From contig NZ_JACJTV010000025.1 of the NCBI RefSeq assembly GCF_014698845.1, forward strand, positions 1 through 64,000: a stretch of DNA of 64,000 bases, written 5' to 3'. The notes beneath the pieces are model-generated. The model was not told the origin of the DNA, did no database searches, and saw nothing but the letters and a program-made list of their open reading frames with translations. Shown piece after piece: positions 44,966 to 53,143 of this stretch. The position numbers and the translations under genes were made by a program. Each line of letters opens with the position of its first letter. Positions within the stretch are counted from its first letter, which is position 1. Origin of the DNA: Coleofasciculus sp. FACHB-1120. Its GTDB lineage: Bacteria > Cyanobacteriota > Cyanobacteriia > Cyanobacteriales > FACHB-T130.

Positions 44966-45311
44966 GGACTTAGGCAAAAACCACGGCGAAAATGGCTTAA
45001 AACCTAAACAGAGAAAGACTTTCAGCTCGAATATGCATAAATCCAGTGTTTACAAGGGTTTCAGGCGTTTTTATGTCATCGACGTCTTTCCCTTGCCTGG
45101 AAAGCTTTTCAGCCTTTTTAGAGCCTTGAAATTTGTTTAAGTCCCGCTAAGCGCTTCGCGCAGGCTACGCCAACGCGCTCTATAGCGCTAACGCGCATGG
45201 CTTCGCTAGTGCGTCTTCGCGGTTCCTAAAAAAAATTTACAACTCAAATAGGACTGCTATATCTTCGCTTTAGACAAGAATAAGAGTTTGAGAGTGTTTT
45301 TGCCTAAGTCC
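44966..45311. mobile_element. MITE-like element with 15-bp terminal inverted repeats
   Basis: GGACTTAGGCAAAAA (44966-44980) and its exact complement TTTTTGCCTAAGTCC (45297-45311) bound a 346-bp segment with no open reading frame. The interior contains HIP-like, CGCTTCGCG-type palindromic stretches (about 45150-45225). No clear target-site duplication is seen in the flanks (CTAATG / TGGAAT). It looks like a non-autonomous transposable element whose transposase is elsewhere. Confidence 0.7.
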
Positions 45312-45362
45312 TGGAATTAAAGAATTCTACTGTAACTCAAAACTCCGATCGCCCATTGACAA

Positions 45363-46463
45363 CTATTCCTCAATCTGCCATAAATCCTTAGTCATGTCTT
45401 CATCGACAATTTTCTTCGGACGCAACACCAGGAGGATTTGTCCCAAGATGGGCACAGTAGGAGCATCGGGGAACCAGTGAAGTTGCAGCTCTCCTGACTG
45501 GTCAACGATAAAATAGCTGCTGTCATTCCATTCTTGTCGAGATCGATCGATGAGAACTAGAATTCCTTCCGGTTTGTTGGTATGTTGGCTGGGCAACTGG
45601 CTGCTGTTGCAGAGAATGACGACCGGGTCTTGTGCGTTCAAGACGACTTGCCAACCGGGTAGAGATACCCAAGATCCACTCCAAGAAGTTTGCACTAAGC
45701 GGAACGGCTCAATTTGTTCCACTGGGGGAACCAATTGTAAGTCTGCGGGTGTCAAAGGCAAGGCACCGGCGACGGGTATCGTCCGAGGGAGTTGTTCGTC
45801 CTCGTCCAGTCGGTACAGGGGCAAAGAGGGGGCGCGACGAGGGGCAGCACCAGCGACTCCTTCAGTTAGCAGCTGTTCGATTTGATTTCGAGCAGTTTGG
45901 CTGTGAGCAAACATTAAGCCGCGTGCAAGAAAACGCGATCGCTCTTGCAAATTACTTAATTGTTTTGCCCGTCTCCAATACTGATAAGCAACCGCGTCTC
46001 CAGGATGGTCGGTAAATCCCTGTGGCAGAGTCCGCATCCGGGACAATTCTTTCACGTCTTTGGCGACTTCACGGGCAACATCGGAGTCGAGGTTTCTGGC
46101 TCGGATAAAGTCTGCCGCTGCGACCCGTTCTGGCTCAGTGAGAATCCGCAACTCGTATAAAATATCACTGCCAGTGCGAGAATAGTGCGATCGCACTTCT
46201 TCTACCGCCCCACCATTCACCAACGACGTATAAACCTGTGAGCCTACAATTACTTGATTCTGATGCACCGGCTCAAAGCCGGTTGCCTCAAAAATCGCTT
46301 GGGTACTGTAACCAGCTTTTTGCAATTTGGCACAGGAGTGTCCCCAGTCAACCCAGGTTCCTTCTTTACGTCGGAGCAACAACAGCAAATCTTCGGCATT
46401 CACGTTCTCTGATTCTGGTTGAAGGCTACGATCGGGAGTGTCTGAGGAAGGTGTATCAGTCAT
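45363..46463 (-). CDS. raf1: RuBisCO accumulation factor 1 (Raf1)
   Basis: A 366-aa protein matching the two-domain Raf1 chaperone that binds and assembles RbcL dimers into the L8 core before RbcS joins. The N-terminal helical domain has EDLLLLLRRKEGTWVDWGHS, KAGYSTQAIFEATGFEP, VYTSLVNGGAVEEVRSHYSR and AYQYWRRAKQLSNLQERSRF. The C-terminal beta domain begins near SLPLYRLDEDEQLPRTIPVA and includes WSGSWVSLPGWQVVLNAQDP. Length is as expected. The start is the ATG at 46461-46463. No RuBisCO gene is nearby, which is usual. The MITE-like element starts 52 bp beyond its stop. Confidence 0.93.
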   Translation of the reverse strand: MTDTPSSDTPDRSLQPESENVNAEDLLLLLRRKEGTWVDWGHSCAKLQKAGYSTQAIFEATGFEPVHQNQVIVGSQVYTSLVNGGAVEEVRSHYSRTGSDILYELRILTEPERVAAADFIRARNLDSDVAREVAKDVKELSRMRTLPQGFTDHPGDAVAYQYWRRAKQLSNLQERSRFLARGLMFAHSQTARNQIEQLLTEGVAGAAPRRAPSLPLYRLDEDEQLPRTIPVAGALPLTPADLQLVPPVEQIEPFRLVQTSWSGSWVSLPGWQVVLNAQDPVVILCNSSQLPSQHTNKPEGILVLIDRSRQEWNDSSYFIVDQSGELQLHWFPDAPTVPILGQILLVLRPKKIVDEDMTKDLWQIEE

Positions 46464-46698
46464 AATGACCCCAAAAAGCTTTTCATCGCTATCAAGCGAC
46501 CAGGAACGTTTTTAAATGTATCGCGTTCGGGTCACGAATAAATTTACATCGCAAGTTTTAGTTTGGATATCCCTGAAACCGGAAATTCCTGGTTATATCA
46601 TTTCTCCCGAAAGTGCTACTAAACAATCGGTCTTAAGATAGATGTTTTGTGTATCTGAATTTGCATTAACAAGTTGACCAAGAGTTTGTTGTATCGTT

Positions 46699-47646
46699 AT
46701 GGACAATGCTATTCCAGAGCTTGATAGTATCAGCCGTCAGTTAATGAGCCTAGAACGCCCCAAGAAGCCCAAAATGTTGGTGGTAGACGATGAGCCAGAT
46801 AATTTAGACTTGCTCTACCGCACTTTTCGACGAGATTTCAATGTGCTGAGAGCCGAAAGCGGTATTCACGCCCTGGAAGTGCTGGCGACAGAAGGGGAAG
46901 TAGCCGTGATTATCTCCGATCAGCGGATGCCAGAAATGAAGGGAACGGAATTTTTGAGCAGAACCGTGCCCAAGTTCCCGGATACGGTACGAATTATCCT
47001 CACGGGTTTTACCGATGTGGAAGATTTGGTAGAAGCGATTAATTCTGGACAAGTCTACAAGTACATCACCAAGCCTTGGGACCCCAACGAATTGAAGGCG
47101 GTAGTCCAGCGGGCAGCAGATACCTATGAATTGCTGAAGCAACGCACGGAGGAACTGTATCGCGCTCAAGCACAAACGGCACTGCTGGCAACGATTGTGC
47201 AAGTGGCTCAGGAGTCTCCCAATGTGGAAGCAACCCTAGAACCCATTGCCAGTGCCTTTGGCAGGAATTTCGCAGCAGATGGCTGTATTTTACAGCAGGT
47301 ACAAGGCAATCAGCTGGTAGCGGCAAAAGGAACTTATAGTGCCGGAGGCGACACGGAAAACTGGCTGGAAAAAGACCCTCTGGTACAGGATGCGATCGCA
47401 TCCGGGAAACTTCAGATTTGGGTGAATACTCCGGGAAATCCCCCTCCAGAGAGTATCGAACAATACCAAGCTTCCGGTCTTCAGGCGCATCTGGTAATCC
47501 CCATCATCTACCGAGGCGACGTGCTAGCGTTGCTATCACTCCAGTGGAAACGACCCTGCAAACTGCGCGAAGATGAGTTGAGACTTATTCACCTATCTGC
47601 CCAGCAGGTTGCTCTGGTTCTGACCACAACCCGCACTCATCAGTAA
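46699..47646 (+). CDS. Response regulator with GAF domain
   Basis: A 315-aa two-domain signalling protein. The receiver domain (about 24-140) is complete: acidic pair VVDDEPDN (D30/D31), phosphoacceptor IISDQRMP (D74), ILTGFTD (T102) and KYITKPW (K125). A short coiled-coil linker (AADTYELLKQRTEELYRAQA) leads to a GAF domain (about 160-310) that may bind a small ligand or chromophore; no bilin cysteine motif is obvious. There is no DNA-binding or enzymatic output domain, so it may pass signals by protein contact. The start is the ATG at 46699. No histidine kinase gene is adjacent. Confidence 0.9.
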   Translation: MDNAIPELDSISRQLMSLERPKKPKMLVVDDEPDNLDLLYRTFRRDFNVLRAESGIHALEVLATEGEVAVIISDQRMPEMKGTEFLSRTVPKFPDTVRIILTGFTDVEDLVEAINSGQVYKYITKPWDPNELKAVVQRAADTYELLKQRTEELYRAQAQTALLATIVQVAQESPNVEATLEPIASAFGRNFAADGCILQQVQGNQLVAAKGTYSAGGDTENWLEKDPLVQDAIASGKLQIWVNTPGNPPPESIEQYQASGLQAHLVIPIIYRGDVLALLSLQWKRPCKLREDELRLIHLSAQQVALVLTTTRTHQ

Positions 47647-47698
47647 TGGAAGACTGGCTAATTGGGTAAATTAATTTCCCATTAGCCAGTCTTCCATT
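47645..47698 (+). terminator. Long hairpin after the regulator gene
   Basis: AATGGAAGACTGGCTAA (47645-47661) pairs with TTAGCCAGTCTTCCATT (47682-47698) in a perfect 17-bp stem, and a further TGGG/CCCA pairing follows a bulge. It begins inside the regulator's stop codon and ends 22 bp before menG. It may stop read-through or be a mobile palindrome. Confidence 0.6.
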
Positions 47699-47720
47699 CG
47701 CCATTCGCAACTGTAACATC

Positions 47721-48422
47721 ATGACTTCTGAGCATATCCAAGCCATTTTTGACCGCATTGCACCCGTTTACGACCAGCTTAACGATCGCTTAAGTCTGGG
47801 ACAGCACCGCGTATGGAAGCTGATGACGGTGAAGTGGAGTCATGCCAGTCAGGGAGATATTTGCTTAGATGTCTGCTGTGGGAGTGGTGACATTGCCCAG
47901 CTACTGGCGCGACAGGTGGGAGAAAAAGGTCAGGTCTTTGGGGTGGATTTTTCACCGGCGCAATTAGCGATCGCCAGAGAGCGGTGCGAAAATAGGGACA
48001 CCCAAAACAAGTGCCCCATCACCTGGATAGAAGGAGATGCCCTGAATCTCCCCTTCCCCGACAACCATTTCGACTGCGCCACAATGGGTTACGGACTTCG
48101 CAACGTCACCGATATTCCCCGCTGTCTTGAGGAATTGCACCGCGTCCTCAAGCCGGGTGCCAAAGCCGCTATCCTAGACTTCCATCGTCCCAGCAACCCT
48201 TTAATGCGAAGCTTTCAGCAATGGTATCTCGATACCATCGTCGTCCCAACTGCCAAACAAATGGGATTGACTGAAGAATATGCCTACATTAGCCCTAGCT
48301 TAGATAAATTTCCCACGGGCAGCAAACAAGTAGATTTAGCCGGAAAAGCGGGATTTACCGCCGCTACCCACTATCAAATTGCGGGTGGGGTGATGGGCGT
48401 ATTGTTAGTAACCAAAGCCTAA
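47721..48422 (+). CDS. menG: Demethylphylloquinone methyltransferase (UbiE/MenG)
   Basis: A 233-aa class I SAM methyltransferase of the UbiE/COQ5 family: FDRIAPVYDQLNDRLSLGQH near the N-terminus, motif I CLDVCCGSGDIAQLL (about 48-62), DALNLPFPDNHFDCATMGYG and GLRNVTDIPRCLEELHRVLK. The C-terminal YAYISPSLDKFPTGSKQV and GGVMGVLLVTKA are typical of the cyanobacterial enzymes, which methylate 2-phytyl-1,4-naphthoquinone to phylloquinone, the PSI secondary acceptor. The start is the ATG at 47721. It lies between a regulator and a DUF445 gene on the same strand, without clear operon spacing. Confidence 0.94.
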   Translation: MTSEHIQAIFDRIAPVYDQLNDRLSLGQHRVWKLMTVKWSHASQGDICLDVCCGSGDIAQLLARQVGEKGQVFGVDFSPAQLAIARERCENRDTQNKCPITWIEGDALNLPFPDNHFDCATMGYGLRNVTDIPRCLEELHRVLKPGAKAAILDFHRPSNPLMRSFQQWYLDTIVVPTAKQMGLTEEYAYISPSLDKFPTGSKQVDLAGKAGFTAATHYQIAGGVMGVLLVTKA

Positions 48423-48562
48423 GATGGTAGTAGGGGGTAGCAGATGAGTTTTGAGTAATCAGTGTTGAGTTATGAGTTATGAATTGACCCTAACTCAATG
48501 CTTGAAACTCAACATTCATAACTTCCCTTAAAACGTAACCCCTGCCTAATTGGATCGCCGCC

Positions 48563-49792
48563 TTGAATTGGTCTAACCTCTGGCTTTACGTCAGCCCCCC
48601 GATTGTTGGTGCAATTATTGGCTATTTCACCAACGATATCGCCATTAAAATGTTATTCCGCCCCTATCGGACTCTTTACATCGGTGGGCGGCGCGTCCCT
48701 TTCACGCCTGGATTGATTCCCCGAAATCAGGAACGCCTAGCCAACCGGGTTTCTGACACCATCATGGGTTCTCTGCTGACGCCAGAAGAATTGCAAAAGC
48801 TGGCACGACGGCTACTGCATACCGAACGGGTGCAAGGAGCGATTCTTTGGTTACTCCGACTGGCGCTAGAGCAGGTGAAACCCGATGCCGAGCAGAAAAC
48901 CGCTAAAATCATGGCGGGAATTCTGCGGGATTTGCTGGGGGAATCGTTTCCTCGCCTGCTGAAAGTTTTAGCCCGCCGCGAGGATTTTCTGGAAGTCCAA
49001 CTCAACCAAATTTTTGATAAGGTTTTGCTGGAATTTCAGCTGAATGACGATCAGGCAAAGAAGCTTTCTGACTGGATATTGCAAGTGGTGCTACCACCAG
49101 ATATTGTGCGGCAAGCTTTGATAGATTTTTTGACTGACCGCAATATTCAGGTGATTGATGAAGGCTTTCGGGCAAAGACGAGTGGCACTTACTGGGTGGT
49201 GGCGAATTTATTTGGTCTTCGCAACACGCTGACGCGCCTGCGGACGTTTTGCCTGGATGAAAAAGAGGAAACAAATCAGCGGATAACAGAGTTGATTCTC
49301 TCGTTGGGAATTCGAGAACGTTTGCAGGAATGGCTGCAAAATCTCTCTTTACAAAACTTGCCCGTTTCGACAGTGCGCCAGTTGCGGAAAACGATGCGCG
49401 ACAGCGTCCGCAGTTATATTCAAGAGCGGGGCGCTGACTTGTTGCAGGGATTGAGTGACTCTGTGGACTGGGAAAATATTGCTAAGTTAATTCTGGGTCG
49501 GCTGCGAACATCGCCTGCTGTGAACGCTTCCTTAGAAGTGGTTAGCAAAGAATTGGCTTTAATTTTAGAGCGTTATTTGGAGCGGGATCTCGAAAAAATT
49601 GTCGCTCAAGTAATTCCGATTTTGTCGATCGATCAGGTAATTATTGACCGAGTGAAGGGAACATCGGCGGCGGAATTGGAAATGGCAATTCAAGGCATCG
49701 TCAAAAGTGAACTGCAAGCAATTGTTAATTTAGGAGGCATTTTAGGGTTTGTCGTGGGTTTGTTGCAGGGGGTTTTGCTGTTGCTGCGTTAA
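48563..49792 (+). CDS. DUF445 family membrane-associated protein
   Basis: A 409-aa protein of the DUF445 family, function unknown. The N-terminal helix [20 protein letters not shown] leads into the conserved [20 protein letters not shown] and [20 protein letters not shown]. The long middle is helical (about 80-370), and a C-terminal helix ([20 protein letters not shown]) closes the protein, so both ends are in the membrane. The only reasonable start is a TTG at 48563: an in-frame stop lies 27 bp upstream, and the first internal ATG would delete the first helix. It follows menG by 140 bp. Confidence 0.9.
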   Translation: MNWSNLWLYVSPPIVGAIIGYFTNDIAIKMLFRPYRTLYIGGRRVPFTPGLIPRNQERLANRVSDTIMGSLLTPEELQKLARRLLHTERVQGAILWLLRLALEQVKPDAEQKTAKIMAGILRDLLGESFPRLLKVLARREDFLEVQLNQIFDKVLLEFQLNDDQAKKLSDWILQVVLPPDIVRQALIDFLTDRNIQVIDEGFRAKTSGTYWVVANLFGLRNTLTRLRTFCLDEKEETNQRITELILSLGIRERLQEWLQNLSLQNLPVSTVRQLRKTMRDSVRSYIQERGADLLQGLSDSVDWENIAKLILGRLRTSPAVNASLEVVSKELALILERYLERDLEKIVAQVIPILSIDQVIIDRVKGTSAAELEMAIQGIVKSELQAIVNLGGILGFVVGLLQGVLLLLR

Positions 49793-49838
49793 ACTGTGCA
49801 AAAATTAACACGGTTCGTCTTGGAGTCTTTCGTAAGCT

Positions 49839-51221
49839 ATGGCTTGGGCAGCTGGGCAGAGGTTATACGGCGATCGCTATATCATCGAAAGACCGCTGGG
49901 TCAGGGTGGTGTTGGGATTACCTATCTTGCTAAAGACAGAAAAGGCAATCAAGTTGTCATCAAGACGCTGAAAGAGGATGTCCTCAACAACCCAGAACTC
50001 GCTTCTTTCCGGGATAAATTTCAGCGGGATTTCCGAGATGAGGCGCTACGCCTCGCCTTATGTCGTCACCCTCATATCGTGCAGATTGACAATGCTTTTC
50101 AGGAAGGCTCACTTCCCTGTATGGCGATGGAGTATGTAGAAGGGGAAGATTTATGGAAGCGGGTGAACAGGTGGGGACTGCTATCGGAAATAGAAGCACT
50201 GCGCTACATTCAGCAGATTGGCGAAGCCCTGACTGTCGTTCACGATAAAGGGTTGCTGCATCGGGATGTAAAGCCGCACAACATCATGCTGCGTTCTGGA
50301 AAATTAGAGGCAGTTTTGATTGATTTTGGGATTGCACGGGAGTTTATCCGGGATACTACCCAAGCTCATACTCAAGCTTTAACCCACGGTTTTGCACCGA
50401 TTGAGCAATATGCTGAGGAAGCGAGGCGAGGCGAGTATACGGATGTCTACGCCCTCGCTGCAACTCTGTATTACTTACTCACGGGAAAGCGCCCGACTCC
50501 GGCTTTTGCTAGGGCGGCGAAAGTTTCCTTAGAAGCACCGAGACAAATTAATTCCAGTATTAGCGATCGCATTGAGTTGGCAATTCTCCAAGGTATGGAG
50601 TTTGAACCAGAGAATCGCCCTGCTTCCGTGCAAGCTTGGTTGGATTTATTCAATTTCAGCAGTCTGAATCAAGATGCGGCGACGTTACCCATCCGAAACG
50701 TTGAATCGGTCATTACTACGTCTAACACCACGCTTCCCACGACAATGTTTGTCCCTTCAGACGCTTCCCACAACAAGCTGAGTCCGGAGGCGGGGGAAAA
50801 TTACCGTCATCTGCGAGATTTATTGGCAGCAGGGAAGTGGAAAGAAGCCGATTTGGAAACGGCGGCGATTATGCTGAAGGTAGCCCGTCGGGACGAAGAA
50901 TGGCTGGATTACGAACACATTGAATCGTTTCCAGGGCAAGATTTACGCACCATCGATACTCTCTGGGTAAACTATAGCAACGGACGCTTTGGCTTGAGTG
51001 TCCAGAAGCGCATTTACCAAGAGTGTGAAAATAATTTTGTCACGTTTGGCGATCGCGTGGGTTGGCACGTCAACGACACTTGGTTGTGGTGGAATGACCT
51101 CAATTTCACTTCGGATGCTCCCCCCGGACATCTTCCTGGGTGGAGAGTCGGGGGTTCGGGGGGTGTCTGGGGTTGTTTTGTAACGGTTGGCGAGTCGCTG
51201 TTGGCACGTCCCGATTTGTAA
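49839..51221 (+). CDS. Ser/Thr kinase with C-terminal GUN4 domain
   Basis: A 460-aa fusion. The kinase (about 14-270) is intact: glycine loop LGQGGVGITYLAK, ATP lysine VVIKTLK (K42), HRDVKPHNIML (HRD 141-143), IDFGIAREF (DFG 162-164) and HGFAPIEQYAEEARRGEYTD. After a linker, residues of about 315-460 form a GUN4 domain: NYRHLRDLLAAGKWKEADLE, AIMLKVARRDEEWLDYEHIE, FPGQDLRTIDTLWVNYSNGR and GLSVQKRIYQE, ending near GHLPGWRV. GUN4 binds Mg-porphyrins and stimulates Mg-chelatase in chlorophyll synthesis. This fusion may couple tetrapyrrole sensing to phosphorylation; that is inference. The start is the ATG at 49839. Confidence 0.93.
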   Translation: MAWAAGQRLYGDRYIIERPLGQGGVGITYLAKDRKGNQVVIKTLKEDVLNNPELASFRDKFQRDFRDEALRLALCRHPHIVQIDNAFQEGSLPCMAMEYVEGEDLWKRVNRWGLLSEIEALRYIQQIGEALTVVHDKGLLHRDVKPHNIMLRSGKLEAVLIDFGIAREFIRDTTQAHTQALTHGFAPIEQYAEEARRGEYTDVYALAATLYYLLTGKRPTPAFARAAKVSLEAPRQINSSISDRIELAILQGMEFEPENRPASVQAWLDLFNFSSLNQDAATLPIRNVESVITTSNTTLPTTMFVPSDASHNKLSPEAGENYRHLRDLLAAGKWKEADLETAAIMLKVARRDEEWLDYEHIESFPGQDLRTIDTLWVNYSNGRFGLSVQKRIYQECENNFVTFGDRVGWHVNDTWLWWNDLNFTSDAPPGHLPGWRVGGSGGVWGCFVTVGESLLARPDL

Positions 51222-51289
51222 GCTGATAAACAAAGAGCGATCGCTTTGTTTTTGAGAAGCAGGTTAGCAATATATCTCGAAATTAATCC

Positions 51290-51745
51290 TTAAACCAGTT
51301 GAGTTTGAAAACTTTCCATTGCTTGTTTTTTCTGGGCGTAGAAACTCCGCAACCGCTGCAATTGAGCCTCTGACAGCACAGATTTAATGACGCTCAGCAA
51401 TTCACCCCATCTGTACATTTCTGCCAAAGAAGGGGCTGTTTTTAGTTTCTGCTCGTAAAATTTTACCCAAAAGCCGGGGGCTTTATATTGATTGTTTCGC
51501 CAACGCTTGCGCCATCTAAGGAAATCTCTAGCAGAGGGTGTCTCCGCTCCTAAAATGGGTGGCAGATCCGCATAGCTGACAAACGTACTCACGCCTTTGC
51601 CAACAACGTGGATGACATATTGCCAGCAGTCGATCCGATATATCTGTTGCGGGTTGAGGTTAAGCAAAAGAGCGATCGCTTCTTTCGTCACAAACCGAGC
51701 CAATTGATGAACAACCCTTGCTTCAGGCTGTGAGCTTGATATCAT
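51290..51745 (-). CDS. Conserved-looking hypothetical protein
   Basis: A 151-aa basic protein. The N-terminal part (FVTKEAIALLLNLNPQQIYR followed by IDCWQYVIHVVGKGVSTFVS) looks like a small winged or ferredoxin-like unit. The rest (RDFLRWRKRWRNNQYKAPGF; SVLSEAQLQRLRSFYAQKKQ) is helical. No catalytic motif, signal peptide or membrane helix is visible, and I do not recognise a family. I chose the ATG at 51745 because TTGGAG lies about 9 nt upstream, over the ATG at 51766. It is transcribed divergently from a small HTH regulator gene. Confidence 0.65.
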   Translation of the reverse strand: MISSSQPEARVVHQLARFVTKEAIALLLNLNPQQIYRIDCWQYVIHVVGKGVSTFVSYADLPPILGAETPSARDFLRWRKRWRNNQYKAPGFWVKFYEQKLKTAPSLAEMYRWGELLSVIKSVLSEAQLQRLRSFYAQKKQAMESFQTQLV

Positions 51746-51863
51746 AAGAATTAACTCCAATATCATGGAGTTTTTGTGGAATTAGCGATCGCTCTTCAGT
51801 TTCCGACGCCAAAGGGCGATCGCTTTTTACTGGATAAAATATTTTAGTCGAAATTTAAACTCT

Positions 51864-52085
51864 ATGTCAAGAACAGAGTTAATAAAGTTGCGGATTAGGG
51901 AGTTTGCCGCCAAGGAAGGCTGGACGCTGAAGGAGGTTTCCGAACGTTCCGGAGTCTCATACAGCACAATTAAAACTTATGCAGTGTCACCGGGAATGGT
52001 GATGGCTGACTTAGCTGCTTTACGAAAGTTAGCGCGAACGTTTGATGTGTTAATTGAAGATTTGTTGGAAGTAGTGCAAGAATAA
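51864..52085 (+). CDS. Small XRE-family helix-turn-helix regulator
   Basis: A 73-aa Cro/CI-type DNA-binding protein: LRIREFAAKEGWTLKEVSER, the recognition helix region SGVSYSTIKTYAVSPG, then DLAALRKLARTFDVLIEDLL. The whole protein is one HTH domain, as in phage or toxin-antitoxin repressors and short XRE regulators common in cyanobacteria. It may repress its own promoter and that of the divergent gene, with which it shares an approximately 120-bp spacer containing two HIP1 sites. The start is the ATG at 51864. Confidence 0.85.
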   Translation: MSRTELIKLRIREFAAKEGWTLKEVSERSGVSYSTIKTYAVSPGMVMADLAALRKLARTFDVLIEDLLEVVQE

Positions 52086-52176
52086 GCGATCTCGTAACAT
52101 TCAATAAAGTTTAAGTGAGCGATCGCTTTCTTGATACTGTGCCAAAATGAACCCAAGCGTCTCGGAATTATAGGAA

Positions 52177-52269
52177 ATGCCTTGGGTAGCAGGACAAAAA
52201 CTACATGATGGTAAGTACACCATCGAGAAAGAATTAGGCGAAGGTGGCTTTGGTATCACCTATCTTTAG
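52177..52269 (+). pseudogene. N-terminal remnant of a GUN4-type Ser/Thr kinase
   Basis: An ATG at 52177 opens a 30-residue frame, MPWVAGQKLHDGKYTIEKEL then GEGGFGITYL, and stops at TAG 52267-52269. It is clearly the start of a kinase paralogous to the GUN4 kinase at 49839 (MAWAAGQRLYGDRYIIERPL and GQGGVGITYL). The frame ends exactly inside a perfect 21-bp fold-back, and the kinase body is missing. The C-terminal end of the same gene is found at about 52852-53007. Confidence 0.85.
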
Positions 52270-52291
52270 CAAGATAGGTGATACCAAAGCC
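52246..52291. repeat. Perfect 21-bp fold-back inside the kinase remnant
   Basis: The glycine-loop coding stretch (52246-52266, starting GGCTTTGGTATCACC) is repeated as its exact complement at 52271-52291 after a 4-nt loop TAGC. Such a snap-back of coding sequence is a typical scar of aberrant repair or replication, and it supplies the stop codon of the remnant. Confidence 0.9.
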
Positions 52292-52414
52292 TCTAAGTAA
52301 GCAACATCCAGATTCATTTTAGAAGCTTTGGTTCGCTAAAACACTATAGTTTTCCTATGCTGTTGCTAGTAAGTTAGGGGTAAGTAAAAATTAAAACTTT
52401 CAGCAGAATTTATG

Positions 52415-52810
52415 CTATTCCTTTAAATCATCAACAGAAAATTCCTCAGCAATAATCTTCCAGCTAATCCATGCTTTTGGTTCTAGCAATACTCCTTCCA
52501 CACCATATTCTTCATAAGCTTTATTAGGTTCAGGCTCACTTACCTTATCAAAAACTTTCTTAGTTTCTTTGAATCCATCTTTTTTGGGATCTCCTGCATA
52601 AATAGAGAAAGTTCTTTGGGATGACACTACATTTTTAAATATTAAGCAACAGGGAGCTGACATTGTATGGCTATTTGCCAAGGGATGAGGAGGATAAATT
52701 TCTAGACCAGAATGTATATCGATCATTAGGTCGTTGCCCACAATATTAAATCCACTAATATTACTTTCAGTGAAGTGGATGTCATCATAAAAGCCTTTAA
52801 CTAATACCAT
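52415..52810 (-). CDS. Hypothetical protein inside the disrupted kinase gene
   Basis: A 131-aa acidic soluble protein starting MVLVKGFYDDIHFTESNISG and containing DLMIDIHSGLEIYPPHPLAN, APCCLIFKNVV and EPKAWISWKIIAEEFSVDDL. No family is recognised. A good ribosome-binding site (GGAGAAGG) precedes the ATG at 52808-52810. It is AT-rich, lacks HIP1 sites and lies antisense between the two ends of a broken GUN4 kinase, so it was probably acquired with the disruption. Its beta-rich, acidic character is compatible with an immunity-type protein, but nothing proves this. Confidence 0.7.
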   Translation of the reverse strand: MVLVKGFYDDIHFTESNISGFNIVGNDLMIDIHSGLEIYPPHPLANSHTMSAPCCLIFKNVVSSQRTFSIYAGDPKKDGFKETKKVFDKVSEPEPNKAYEEYGVEGVLLEPKAWISWKIIAEEFSVDDLKE

Positions 52811-52851
52811 TATTGAACCTTCTCCAAACTTGTAGTTAAAACGTACTGGTG

Positions 52852-53007
52852 CTCTATTTCACTTACCTCCAGCTTGGATGTACCAGCAGGACATCTTCCT
52901 TGGATGCAATCGCTTAATTTATATCTTAGGGGTGACGTGGGTTCTTCATTTTTAATTGTGGAAATGTCTTCTCTCGCGTCGAGACTGGCAACTTGTAGCC
53001 AAAAGTA
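52852..53007 (+). pseudogene. C-terminal remnant of the disrupted GUN4 kinase
   Basis: Frame ending TAA at 53005-53007, translated as LDVPAGHLPWMQSLNLYLRG then DVGSSFLIVEMSSLASRLAT. This aligns with the end of the intact GUN4 kinase (APPGHLPGWRV and GGVWGCFVTVGESLLARPDL). There is no start codon or upstream domain in frame (stop at 52837-52839). Together with the 52177 fragment it brackets a lost gene body. Confidence 0.7.
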
Positions 53008-53143
53008 ATTTATAGCGGTTTGTAAAATTTGTAAAAGACGAGTGATGGGAAGCGATCGCTCTTTCTGGCAATCTAGTTTTCACAAGCGATCGCTTCTGGC
53101 AAGATAAGGAGAAGCGTCACATTCACAAAGGTCATCAGTTGCT
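53008..53143. promoter_or_regulatory. Leader of the exported methyltransferase gene
   Basis: A 136-bp stretch with two HIP1 sites and AAGGAGAAG about 30 bp upstream of the ATG. No clear promoter consensus was identified. Confidence 0.3.

Noticed and set aside
45550-46015. Two plus-strand frames opposite raf1
   Set aside because: Antisense to a strongly conserved gene; no family features.
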